Shown: piece by piece, positions 8,688 to 16,278 of the stretch | Position numbering within the stretch: position 1 is the first letter of the stretch | Layout of the letters: every line of letters begins with the position of its first letter | DNA from: JANMOK01 sp031415055 | Lineage (GTDB): Bacteria > Pseudomonadota > Alphaproteobacteria > Rhodobacterales > Rhodobacteraceae | DNA length: 64,000 nucleotides | Assembly: GCA_031415055.1 (NCBI GenBank) | Contig: JANOQZ010000021.1 | Location: forward strand, 62,001 to 126,000 | Direction of reading: 5' to 3' | The notes under the pieces: generated by a model | Told to the model about the DNA's origin: nothing | The model's database searches: none | The model's input: the letters and a program-made list of their open reading frames with translations, nothing else | Position numbers and translations under genes: made by a program

Positions 8688-9666
8688 GATGCAGTTTGGC
8701 ACAGAAACGCGAATTTGCGGAGCGTCGAGTTTGGCATCACGGTTAGACGACGCGGCGCGGGCGGGGTGGATGTATTACGTCGCGGGGCGCACCCAAGATG
8801 AGATTGCTGCGGCGATGGGGATTTCGCGGCAATCGGCTCAACGGCTGGTTTCGCTGGCGGTGAGCGAGCGGTTGGTGAAGGTTCGATTGGACCATCCGAT
8901 TGCGCAATGTCTGGAACTTGCGGAGGCTCTCAAGGCCAAATTCAACCTCAAATTCTGTGAAATCGTGCCGAGCGATCCGATGACATATTCTGCTGCGGTC
9001 GGCATTGCTGAAGCGGGCGCGGCGGAAATTGAGCGATGGTTACGTTCACCCGATCCGATTGTCATGGCAATTGGAACCGGGCGCACGCTGAAAGCAGCGG
9101 TGGACCAATTGCCGAATATGTCGTGCCCGCAACACAAGATCGTTTCGCTGACCGGGAACATCGGGCCAGATGGGTCGGCGGCATATTACAACGTCATTTT
9201 CTCGATGGCCGAACAGGTGCAGGCACGGCATTTTCCGATGTTATTGCCGGTTTATGTTTCCAGCCAAGAAGAGCGCGAAATTTTGCACCAGCAGCCAATG
9301 ATCCGCAATTCAATCGCCTTGGCCAGCGCTGCCGACGTGGTTTTCGTCGGTATCGGCGATGTTGGTTTGGAGGCACCGTTGTGCGTGGATGGGTTTGTCA
9401 GCCGTGAAGAGATGGCCAATTTGGTGGCCGATGGCGCGATTGGCGAGATATGTGGATGGTTGTTTGACGAGAATGGCCATTTGTTGGAAGGCAGCATCAA
9501 CGCCCGCGTCGCCTCGGTGCCAATTCTGCGCGACAAGAACGTGCCGGTCATTGCCTTGGGCATGGGAAAGCACAAACATAAGGCCATTCGGGCGGTGCTT
9601 CGGTCTGGTTTGGTGAACGGTGTCATAACAGACGAGACCGCAGCTCGATTCGCCTTGGAAAGCTGA
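8686..9666 (+). CDS. SorC/DeoR-type sugar-binding transcriptional regulator
   Basis: About 326 residues. An N-terminal helix-turn-helix (RTQDEIAAAMGISRQSAQRL, about residues 35-55) is followed by a SorC-family effector domain with the phosphosugar-isomerase-like fold (for example AIGTGRTLKAAV). It probably responds to a phosphorylated sugar and controls the smo operon that begins 144 bases downstream. The start is uncertain: ATG at 8686 or 8689 is in frame, with no good ribosome site, and a TTG slightly downstream is possible. Its promoter must lie within the divergent dehydrogenase gene, whose 5' portion is AT-rich. Confidence 0.85.
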   Translation: MMQFGTETRICGASSLASRLDDAARAGWMYYVAGRTQDEIAAAMGISRQSAQRLVSLAVSERLVKVRLDHPIAQCLELAEALKAKFNLKFCEIVPSDPMTYSAAVGIAEAGAAEIERWLRSPDPIVMAIGTGRTLKAAVDQLPNMSCPQHKIVSLTGNIGPDGSAAYYNVIFSMAEQVQARHFPMLLPVYVSSQEEREILHQQPMIRNSIALASAADVVFVGIGDVGLEAPLCVDGFVSREEMANLVADGAIGEICGWLFDENGHLLEGSINARVASVPILRDKNVPVIALGMGKHKHKAIRAVLRSGLVNGVITDETAARFALES

Positions 9667-9736
9667 AAACCGCGGTTCGACTGGTCGAAATCCGACGGAA
9701 TCCGCAACAAACTGCGCCAATAGGTCGCAATTTTAG

Positions 9737-9765
9737 TTGACGAAAGCGAATCTTTCGGCGATTAA
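9737..9765 (+). promoter_or_regulatory. Putative smo operon promoter with overlapping operator
   Basis: A -35-like TTGACG (9737-9742) is followed after 17 bases by GATTAA (9760-9765). Between them lies the inverted repeat CGAAAG-N5-CTTTCG (9741-9757), well placed for a regulator such as the adjacent SorC-type protein. A second perfect palindrome, AACCGCGGTT, is at 9668-9677 directly after the regulator gene. Promoter and operator are inferred by eye. Confidence 0.4.
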
Positions 9766-9810
9766 TTGCCCACAAACTTAGCAAATGCTCATTTTCCGGG
9801 GAGGAAACCA

Positions 9811-11121
9811 ATGAGATTTAAGTCCGCATTCTTGGGTGCGGCGTCGGCGCTATGCTTAGCGACGCTCGCCAATGCCCAAACCACGATCACTGTCGCCACC
9901 GTGAACAACGACGACATGATCCGCATGCAGGGCCTGATGGACGACTTCAACGCAAAGCACCCCGACATCATCGTCGAATGGGTGACGCTTGAAGAAAACA
10001 TCCTGCGCCAGAATGTCACGGCCGATATCGCCACCGGCGGTGGCCAGTATGACGTCATCACGATCGGCACTTACGAAGTTCCGATCTGGGGCAAGCAAGG
10101 CTGGCTGGAAAGCCTGAACGACCTGCCCGCCGATTATGACGTTGACGACCTGCTGCCGGCCATCCGTGGCGGCCTGACCGTTGACGGCAACCTCTATGCC
10201 TCGCCGTTCTATGGCGAATCGTCCTTTGTGAACTATCGCAAGGACCTGGCCGAAAAGGCCGGCATCACCATCCCCGATGCACCGACATGGGACGACATCA
10301 AGGCCGCTGCAGCGGCGATGACCGACACCGAAGCCGGCATCTATGGCATCTGCCTGCGCGGCAAGGCCGGCTGGGGCGAGAACATGGCCTTCCTGACCAC
10401 CATGGCCAACTCCTATGGTGCGCGCTGGTTCGATGAAAACTGGGTACCCCAGTTCGACCAGCCGGAATGGAAAGCCGTGATGACCGACTATGTCGACATG
10501 CTGACCAAATACGGCCCGCCGGGCGCTTCCAACAACGGCTACAACGAGAACCTGACGCTGTCGTTGCAGGGCAAATGCGCCATGCGGATGGATGCTACCG
10601 TTTCGGCTGGCCAGCTGACCGATCCGGCCCAGTCCGAGTTTGCCGACAAAGTCGGCTTTGCTCTGGCCCCCGATATGGGCCTTGGCAAGCGTGCGAACTG
10701 GCTCTGGGCCTGGTCGCTGGCCATCCCGGCGTCGTCTGACGCAAAGGACGCGGCCAAGACCTTCGTGAACTGGGCGACCAACAAGGAGTATCTGGCTCTT
10801 GTCGCGTCCAAAACCGGCTGGGCCAGCGCTCCTCCGGGCACACGCACCTCGCTCTATGCCAACGCGGAGTATGCGGCGCTGCCGTTTGCCAAGATGACGA
10901 TCGACTCGATCAACGCTGCTGACCCGACCAATCCGACTGTGAAGCCGGTGCCCTATGTCGGCGTTCAGTTCGTGGCGATCCCGGAATTCGCGGGCCTCGC
11001 AACGTCGGTCGGCGAAATCTTCTCGGCCGCTCTGGCTGGTCAGAAGACGGTTGATGAGGCGCTTGCCGAAGCCCAAGCTTTGGCGACGGAAGAAATGACC
11101 GCTGCCGGTTACATCAAGTAA
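9811..11121 (+). CDS. smoE: Sorbitol/mannitol ABC transporter substrate-binding protein
   Basis: 436-residue periplasmic binding protein of the extracellular solute-binding family 1. A signal peptide of about 22 residues ends in ANA. The mature start is TTITVATVNNDDMIRMQ, as in polyol-binding SmoE/MtlE proteins. The ATG at 9811 follows GGGGAGGAAACCA, an excellent ribosome site. It heads an operon with two permeases, an ATPase and two polyol dehydrogenases, which is the basis for the substrate. Codon third positions are more G/C-rich than in the regulator before it and the dehydrogenases after it, consistent with high expression or different ancestry. Confidence 0.92.
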   Translation: MRFKSAFLGAASALCLATLANAQTTITVATVNNDDMIRMQGLMDDFNAKHPDIIVEWVTLEENILRQNVTADIATGGGQYDVITIGTYEVPIWGKQGWLESLNDLPADYDVDDLLPAIRGGLTVDGNLYASPFYGESSFVNYRKDLAEKAGITIPDAPTWDDIKAAAAAMTDTEAGIYGICLRGKAGWGENMAFLTTMANSYGARWFDENWVPQFDQPEWKAVMTDYVDMLTKYGPPGASNNGYNENLTLSLQGKCAMRMDATVSAGQLTDPAQSEFADKVGFALAPDMGLGKRANWLWAWSLAIPASSDAKDAAKTFVNWATNKEYLALVASKTGWASAPPGTRTSLYANAEYAALPFAKMTIDSINAADPTNPTVKPVPYVGVQFVAIPEFAGLATSVGEIFSAALAGQKTVDEALAEAQALATEEMTAAGYIK

Positions 11122-11125
11122 GGCA

Positions 11126-11190
11126 GGAAACCCGGCCCTCGACAGGTCGGGTTTCCACACCTCCCCCGCATTTTCCAAGATGCGGGGGAG
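11126..11190 (+). promoter_or_regulatory. Two tandem hairpins between smoE and smoF
   Basis: Hairpin 1 (11126-11156) pairs GGAAACCCGGCC with GGTCGGGTTTCC, with one wobble. Hairpin 2 (11161-11190) pairs CTCCCCCGCAT perfectly with ATGCGGGGGAG around an 8-base loop. No long T run follows, so full termination is unlikely. Such hairpins after a binding-protein gene usually protect its mRNA or attenuate downstream genes. Confidence 0.55.
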
Positions 11191-11282
11191 ATCCGCACAG
11201 CCCGTTCAGTGCAGCCCGAGCAGCCCGGAGTAAGATGCTGCCCGACATTTGACCCGTCCGAACTCTAACCCCGGAGGCACTC

Positions 11283-12155
11283 GTGGCCACCCAATCATCC
11301 CGCAATGCCGCACGCCTGATGGTCGCGCCCTCGGTCATCCTTCTATTCATCTGGATGATCGTACCCTTGGCTTTGACCCTTTGGTACTCGTTTCGCATTT
11401 ATCGCCTGCTATCGCCCGAACGCAACGGCTGGGCAGGTGTTCGCAACTATCTGTGGTTTTTCAACTCACCCGATTTCTGGGTCGCCATCTCAAACACCTT
11501 GTTGTTGGTCGGCGGCGTCCTAGCCATCACCGTCGTCTTCGGAGTTTTGATTGCCTTGCTGATAGACCAGCCGGTCTGGGGTCAGGGACCGCTGCGTATT
11601 CTGGTCATTTCGCCCTTTTTCGTCATGCCGCCGGTTGCCGCCTCGATCTGGGAAAACCTGTTCATGCACCCGCAGAACGGCATGTTGGCCTCAATGGCGC
11701 AAGGAATGGGCTTCGAGCCGATCCTGTTTCTGGAATCCTATCCGATGTCCTCGGTTATCTTCATCGTGTCCTGGGAATGGCTTCCCTTTGCCACCCTTAT
11801 CCTGTTGACCGCGCTGCAATCGCTGTCGTCCGAACAGTTGGAAGCCGCTGAAATGGACGGGGCAAGTGCGCTAAGCCGGTTCCGCTTTATCGTGCTTCCG
11901 CACATGACGCGGGCGATTACTGTCGTGATCCTGATCCAGACCATCTTCCTTCTGGGCATCTTCGGCGAGATATTCACCACCACCCAAGGTGGGCCCGGGT
12001 CGGCTTCTACGACCCTGCCCTACATGATCTACAAACAGGCCGTCATCGCCAAGGATATTGGGCGTGCGGCGGCTGGCGGGATCATCGCTGTCATTCTTGC
12101 CAACATTGTCGCCTTCTTCCTCATGCGCAGCATGGGCAAGAACTTGGACGCCTGA
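11283..12155 (+). CDS. smoF: Sorbitol/mannitol ABC transporter permease 1
   Basis: 290-residue inner-membrane permease of the MalF/UgpA type, with about six membrane segments. The cytoplasmic EAA loop reads EAAEMDGASALSRFRFIVLP and docks the ATPase. The start is GTG at 11283, with CCGGAGG eight bases upstream. It forms the translocation channel with the next gene's product. The gene lies 161 bases after smoE, a gap filled by two hairpins. Confidence 0.92.
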   Translation: MATQSSRNAARLMVAPSVILLFIWMIVPLALTLWYSFRIYRLLSPERNGWAGVRNYLWFFNSPDFWVAISNTLLLVGGVLAITVVFGVLIALLIDQPVWGQGPLRILVISPFFVMPPVAASIWENLFMHPQNGMLASMAQGMGFEPILFLESYPMSSVIFIVSWEWLPFATLILLTALQSLSSEQLEAAEMDGASALSRFRFIVLPHMTRAITVVILIQTIFLLGIFGEIFTTTQGGPGSASTTLPYMIYKQAVIAKDIGRAAAGGIIAVILANIVAFFLMRSMGKNLDA

Positions 12156-12170
12156 AAGTAGGAGATTTCT

Positions 12171-13001
12171 ATGGCCCGTTCTGTCACACCGCGTCGCAAG
12201 CTGTTCTACACGGCCGCTGCCTGGTCCGTAGCCCTGCTGATCTTCTTTCCGGTCCTGTGGACAATCCTGACCAGTTTCAAGACTGAGGTTTCCGCTGTAG
12301 CCTCGCCGCCGCAACTGTTCACGGCTGACTGGACGCTGGACAATTACGCTGAGGTTTGGGGACGCTCGGACTATCCGCGCTTCTTCTGGAATTCGGTGGT
12401 CATATCTGTTGGCTCGACGCTGCTTGGCATCCTGATCGCCATTCCCGCCGCCTGGTCGATGGCCTTTGCACCCGGCAAGCGGACCAAGGACCTTTTGATG
12501 TGGATGCTCTCCACCAAGATGATGCCCGCCGCCGCCGTGTTGATCCCGATGTATCTGATTTTTCAGCGCACCGGCCTTTTTGACAGCCGCACCGGCCTAG
12601 TTCTGGCACTAATGCTGATGAACCTGCCGGTGATCGTGTGGATGCTGTACACCTACTTCAAGGAAATCCCCGGCGAGATTCTGGAAGCCGCTCGAATGGA
12701 TGGGGCCAGCCTAGGGAAGGAGATTTTGTATGTCCTGACGCCGATGGCCATTCCGGGTATCGCCTCGACCATGCTCTTGAACATCATCCTCGCCTGGAAC
12801 GAGGCATTCTGGACCATCACCCTGACCACGGTGAACGCTGCCCCCCTGTCGGCTTTCATCGCCAGCTTTTCTGCACCACAGGGACTGTTCTACGCAAAAC
12901 TTTCGGCGGCCTCGACCATGGCCATCGCACCAATTCTGATTATGGGCTGGTTTGGCCAGAAACAACTCGTCCGCGGGCTGACCTTCGGCGCGGTGAAGTG
13001 A
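12171..13001 (+). CDS. smoG: Sorbitol/mannitol ABC transporter permease 2
   Basis: 276-residue inner-membrane permease of the MalG/UgpE type. A hydrophobic N-terminal segment is followed by further membrane helices. The EAA loop is EAARMDGASLGKEILYVLTP. It pairs with the smoF product to form the channel. The gap to smoF is 15 bases and holds AGGAG, giving a clear ribosome site for the ATG at 12171. Confidence 0.92.
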   Translation: MARSVTPRRKLFYTAAAWSVALLIFFPVLWTILTSFKTEVSAVASPPQLFTADWTLDNYAEVWGRSDYPRFFWNSVVISVGSTLLGILIAIPAAWSMAFAPGKRTKDLLMWMLSTKMMPAAAVLIPMYLIFQRTGLFDSRTGLVLALMLMNLPVIVWMLYTYFKEIPGEILEAARMDGASLGKEILYVLTPMAIPGIASTMLLNIILAWNEAFWTITLTTVNAAPLSAFIASFSAPQGLFYAKLSAASTMAIAPILIMGWFGQKQLVRGLTFGAVK

Positions 13002-13008
13002 GGAAATC

Positions 13009-14007
13009 ATGGGTAAAATAGTACTGAAATCTGTCCGCAAATCCTTCGGCGACGTGCATGTCATTCCCTCCGTCGACCTGACAATCGAGCATGGCGAGTT
13101 TGTGGTTTTCGTTGGCCCTTCGGGATGTGGAAAATCCACCCTGCTTCGGCTGATTGCCGGACTGGAAGACACATCCTCAGGGACAATAGAAATAGATGGC
13201 AAAGACGCGACGGACCTGCCGCCTGCCAAGCGTCGGCTGGCGATGGTGTTCCAATCCTATGCGCTGTATCCGCATATGTCGGTTCGAAAGAACATCGCCT
13301 TTCCCTTAAAAATGGCGGGGATGACCCAGGCCGAGCAGGACACCAAAGTCGAAGGGGCGGCAAAGGTGTTGAACCTGACCAGCTATTTGGATCGCAGGCC
13401 CGGTCAGTTGTCGGGCGGTCAGCGCCAGCGCGTTGCCATCGGGCGGGCGATTGTGCGTGAGCCTTCAGCATTCCTGTTTGACGAGCCTTTGTCGAACCTG
13501 GACGCAGCCCTGCGTGGTGGTATGCGGCTGGAGATTTCGGAGCTGCATCAGAAATTGAAAACAACGATGATTTACGTGACCCACGACCAAGTCGAGGCCA
13601 TGACCATGGCCGACAAGATTGTGGTGCTGAATGCCGGAAACATCGAGCAGGTCGGCAGTCCGATGGAGTTGTATAAAGCACCGTGCAACAAGTTCGTTGC
13701 AGGCTTCATCGGCTCGCCGAAAATGAACATCGTCGAAGGTGGCGTTGCCACACAGATGAATGCGGCGGCAATTGGTGTGCGGCCAGAGCATATTAGCCTG
13801 TCCAAGGAAGGTGGCACGTGGCGCGGTGTCGTCAGTGTGACCGAACATCTGGGTTCAGACACGTTCCTGCACATCAACACCGATGCCGGGTCGATGACAG
13901 TTCGCGCCGAAGGCGACTCCATGTTCAAGCACGGCGACGAGGTTGGCCTGACGCCGATGGCGGACAAGATTCACCGTTTTGACGCTGATGGTTTGGCGAT
14001 CCGATGA
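13009..14007 (+). CDS. smoK: Sorbitol/mannitol ABC transporter ATP-binding protein
   Basis: 332-residue MalK/UgpC-type ATPase. Walker A is GPSGCGKST, the Q-loop lies in VFQSYALYPHM, the signature is LSGGQRQR, Walker B is FLFDEPLSNLD, and the switch His lies in YVTHDQ. A C-terminal TOBE-like regulatory domain begins near residue 240 (GVRPEHISL). It powers uptake through SmoF/SmoG. Its stop overlaps the start of the following dehydrogenase gene by four bases (ATGA). This C-terminal domain may sense the metabolic state, as in MalK. Confidence 0.93.
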   Translation: MGKIVLKSVRKSFGDVHVIPSVDLTIEHGEFVVFVGPSGCGKSTLLRLIAGLEDTSSGTIEIDGKDATDLPPAKRRLAMVFQSYALYPHMSVRKNIAFPLKMAGMTQAEQDTKVEGAAKVLNLTSYLDRRPGQLSGGQRQRVAIGRAIVREPSAFLFDEPLSNLDAALRGGMRLEISELHQKLKTTMIYVTHDQVEAMTMADKIVVLNAGNIEQVGSPMELYKAPCNKFVAGFIGSPKMNIVEGGVATQMNAAAIGVRPEHISLSKEGGTWRGVVSVTEHLGSDTFLHINTDAGSMTVRAEGDSMFKHGDEVGLTPMADKIHRFDADGLAIR

Positions 14008-14777
14008 AAAGGCTGGCCGGTAAGGTTGCAATCGTCACTGGTGCCGCCAGAGGTATAGGTGCGGCGGTTGCGGAGGGGTTTGCCCGCGAGGGTGCCACGG
14101 TATGTGTGGCTGATATAAACCTAGCTGAAGCGCAATCGACAGCTTTGGCAATTGGCAGCGGCGCGTTTGCCGAGCAGTTGGATGTGAGCAAAACTGCGTC
14201 GATCAACGCTTGCGTCAACGCCGTCATCGAAAAGTGCGGTGGAGTGGATATTCTGGTCAATGTCGCTGCGATCTTTGATTTGGGTCCGTTCGTAGACACA
14301 TCCGAGAAAAGCTATGAGCGCATTTTTTCGGTCAACGTCAAAGGCACGTTGTTCATGATGCAAGCTGCAGCGAACGCCATGATTGCGCGCGGCAAAGGCG
14401 GCAAGATCATCAATTTTGCTTCGCAAGCGGGGCGTCGCGGGGAACCTTTGGTAGCGGTTTACTGTGCATCGAAGGCGGCGGTGATAAGCCTGACGCAATC
14501 GGCAGGACTGGCGCTGATCAAGCAAGGCATCAACGTCAATGGCATTTCGCCCGGTGTGGTGGATACGCCAATGTGGGACGAAGTGGATGCCATGTTTGCC
14601 AAATACGAGAATCGTCCTTTGGGCGAGAAAAAACGATTGGTTGGTGAAGGCGTACCGTTTGGTCGGATGGGCAAGCCAGACGATCATGTCGGTTGCGCAA
14701 TTTTTCTGGCGAGTTCTGAAAGCGATTATGTGGTTGCCCAGACGTTTAACGTCGATGGCGGTCAGTGGATGAGTTGA
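14004..14777 (+). CDS. smoS: Sorbitol dehydrogenase, short-chain dehydrogenase family
   Basis: 257-residue cytoplasmic NAD-dependent SDR. The cofactor motif is TGAARGIG near the N-terminus, the structural Asn lies in LVNVAA (a variant of NNAG), and the catalytic Tyr-Lys pair lies in YCASKAAV. By position in the smo operon it oxidises sorbitol to fructose, and possibly galactitol. Translational overlap with smoK suggests coupled production of uptake and first-step oxidation. The SDR family is certain; the substrate comes from context. Confidence 0.88.
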   Translation: MKRLAGKVAIVTGAARGIGAAVAEGFAREGATVCVADINLAEAQSTALAIGSGAFAEQLDVSKTASINACVNAVIEKCGGVDILVNVAAIFDLGPFVDTSEKSYERIFSVNVKGTLFMMQAAANAMIARGKGGKIINFASQAGRRGEPLVAVYCASKAAVISLTQSAGLALIKQGINVNGISPGVVDTPMWDEVDAMFAKYENRPLGEKKRLVGEGVPFGRMGKPDDHVGCAIFLASSESDYVVAQTFNVDGGQWMS

Positions 14778-14793
14778 GCGTGAGGGAAGCTTT

Positions 14794-16272
14794 ATGACCA
14801 TCAGACTTTCGCTCGATAATCTGGGCAAACTTGGCAAGAATATTGCGGTTCCGACCTATGCACGCGCGTCGCTTTCTGCTGGGATTGTGCATTTTGGTAT
14901 CGGCAACTTTCACCGCTCGCACCAAGCTTTGTATTTGGACGCCTTGTTCAACAAGGGCATCGACCTTGATTGGGCGTTGATCGGCGCAGGGGTGATGGCC
15001 AGCGACGAGAAGATGCGCGAAGTTCTGGTTGCGCAGGATTTCTTGACGACAGTTGTGGAGCAAGAAGCGGGTAACTCATCGGCGCGGGTATCGGGATCGA
15101 TGATTGGGTTCGTGAAGCCGGGTGACACCGCTGCTTTGATCGCACAACTGGCCGATCCGGCGATACGGATTGTGTCTTTGACGGTAACCGAAGGCGGCTA
15201 TTTTATTGACCCGGCGAAAGGCACGTTCAACGCCGATCATCCGGCAATGGTCTATGACGCGGCGAACCCCTTTTCTCCAAAATCGACGTTTGGGCTGATC
15301 ATGGCGGGTTTGTGGACGCGGCGGGGGCGTGGGATTGCGCCCTATACAGTGATGTCGTGCGATAACATTCCGCATAACGGTGTCGTGACACGCAACGCGG
15401 TTGTCGGTTTGGCCGAACGAGTTGACAGCGAATTTGCCGAATGGATGCGAAAAACCGTTGCATTTCCCAATGGCATGGTGGACCGGATCACCCCCGCGAC
15501 CAGCGACCGTGAGCGCGAAATGTGTGCGCATGATTTTGGTATCGAGGATGCTTGGCCGGTATTCTGCGAGGATTTCACCCAGTGGGTTCTGGAAGATAAA
15601 TTTCCATCCGGTCGACCGGCTTTGGAAAAAGTCGGGGTGCAGTTTGTGCCTGACGTTACGCCGTATGAGCACATGAAAATCCGCATTCTCAACGGTGGAC
15701 ACGCGGTGATTGCTTATCCGGCAGGCTTGATGGATATTCATTTTGTCCACGAAGCGATGGAAAACGCACTGGTGCGGGCGTTTTTGGCCAAGGTGGAAAC
15801 CGACGAAATCATCCCTACAGTGCCGCCAGTGCCAGAAACGGATATTGGCGCGTATTTCAAAATGATTGAACGTCGATTCTCCAACCCAAAAATCGGCGAC
15901 ACGATCCGTCGTTTGTGTTTGGACGGGTCCAATCGCCAGCCGAAATTCATTTTGCCGCCCGCTTTGGAGCGGATCAGGGCGGGGAAATCGATCAAAGGTC
16001 TGGCTTTGGAATCGGCTTTGTGGTGCCGATATTGTTTCGGGACAACAGATTCCGGTACAGAAATCGCTGCCAACGATCCAATCTGGGACCGTTTGCAGCC
16101 TATGGCGATAAAGGCCAAGGGTGATGCGATGGCTTGGCTGTCTATGGATGACATTTATGGTGACGTCGGAACGTCTGATGTGTTTCGCCGTGAATTTGGG
16201 AATGCCTTGAATTCGCTTTGGGCGCATGGCACCAAGGAGACGTTGAAGCGTTACTTGGCCAACACATTGTAG
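14794..16272 (+). CDS. mtlK: Mannitol 2-dehydrogenase
   Basis: 492-residue long-chain polyol dehydrogenase that oxidises D-mannitol to fructose with NAD. The N-terminal segment VHFGIGNFHRSHQALYLD is family-typical, as is the catalytic signature KIRILNGGHAVIAY with active-site Lys, Asn and His. The usual length for bacterial MtlK/MtlD of this class is 480-495. It lies 16 bases after smoS in the smo operon. A second, more divergent family member is at 7275-8687, so the two may differ in substrate. Confidence 0.93.
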   Translation: MTIRLSLDNLGKLGKNIAVPTYARASLSAGIVHFGIGNFHRSHQALYLDALFNKGIDLDWALIGAGVMASDEKMREVLVAQDFLTTVVEQEAGNSSARVSGSMIGFVKPGDTAALIAQLADPAIRIVSLTVTEGGYFIDPAKGTFNADHPAMVYDAANPFSPKSTFGLIMAGLWTRRGRGIAPYTVMSCDNIPHNGVVTRNAVVGLAERVDSEFAEWMRKTVAFPNGMVDRITPATSDREREMCAHDFGIEDAWPVFCEDFTQWVLEDKFPSGRPALEKVGVQFVPDVTPYEHMKIRILNGGHAVIAYPAGLMDIHFVHEAMENALVRAFLAKVETDEIIPTVPPVPETDIGAYFKMIERRFSNPKIGDTIRRLCLDGSNRQPKFILPPALERIRAGKSIKGLALESALWCRYCFGTTDSGTEIAANDPIWDRLQPMAIKAKGDAMAWLSMDDIYGDVGTSDVFRREFGNALNSLWAHGTKETLKRYLANTL

Positions 16273-16278
16273 GACCCC

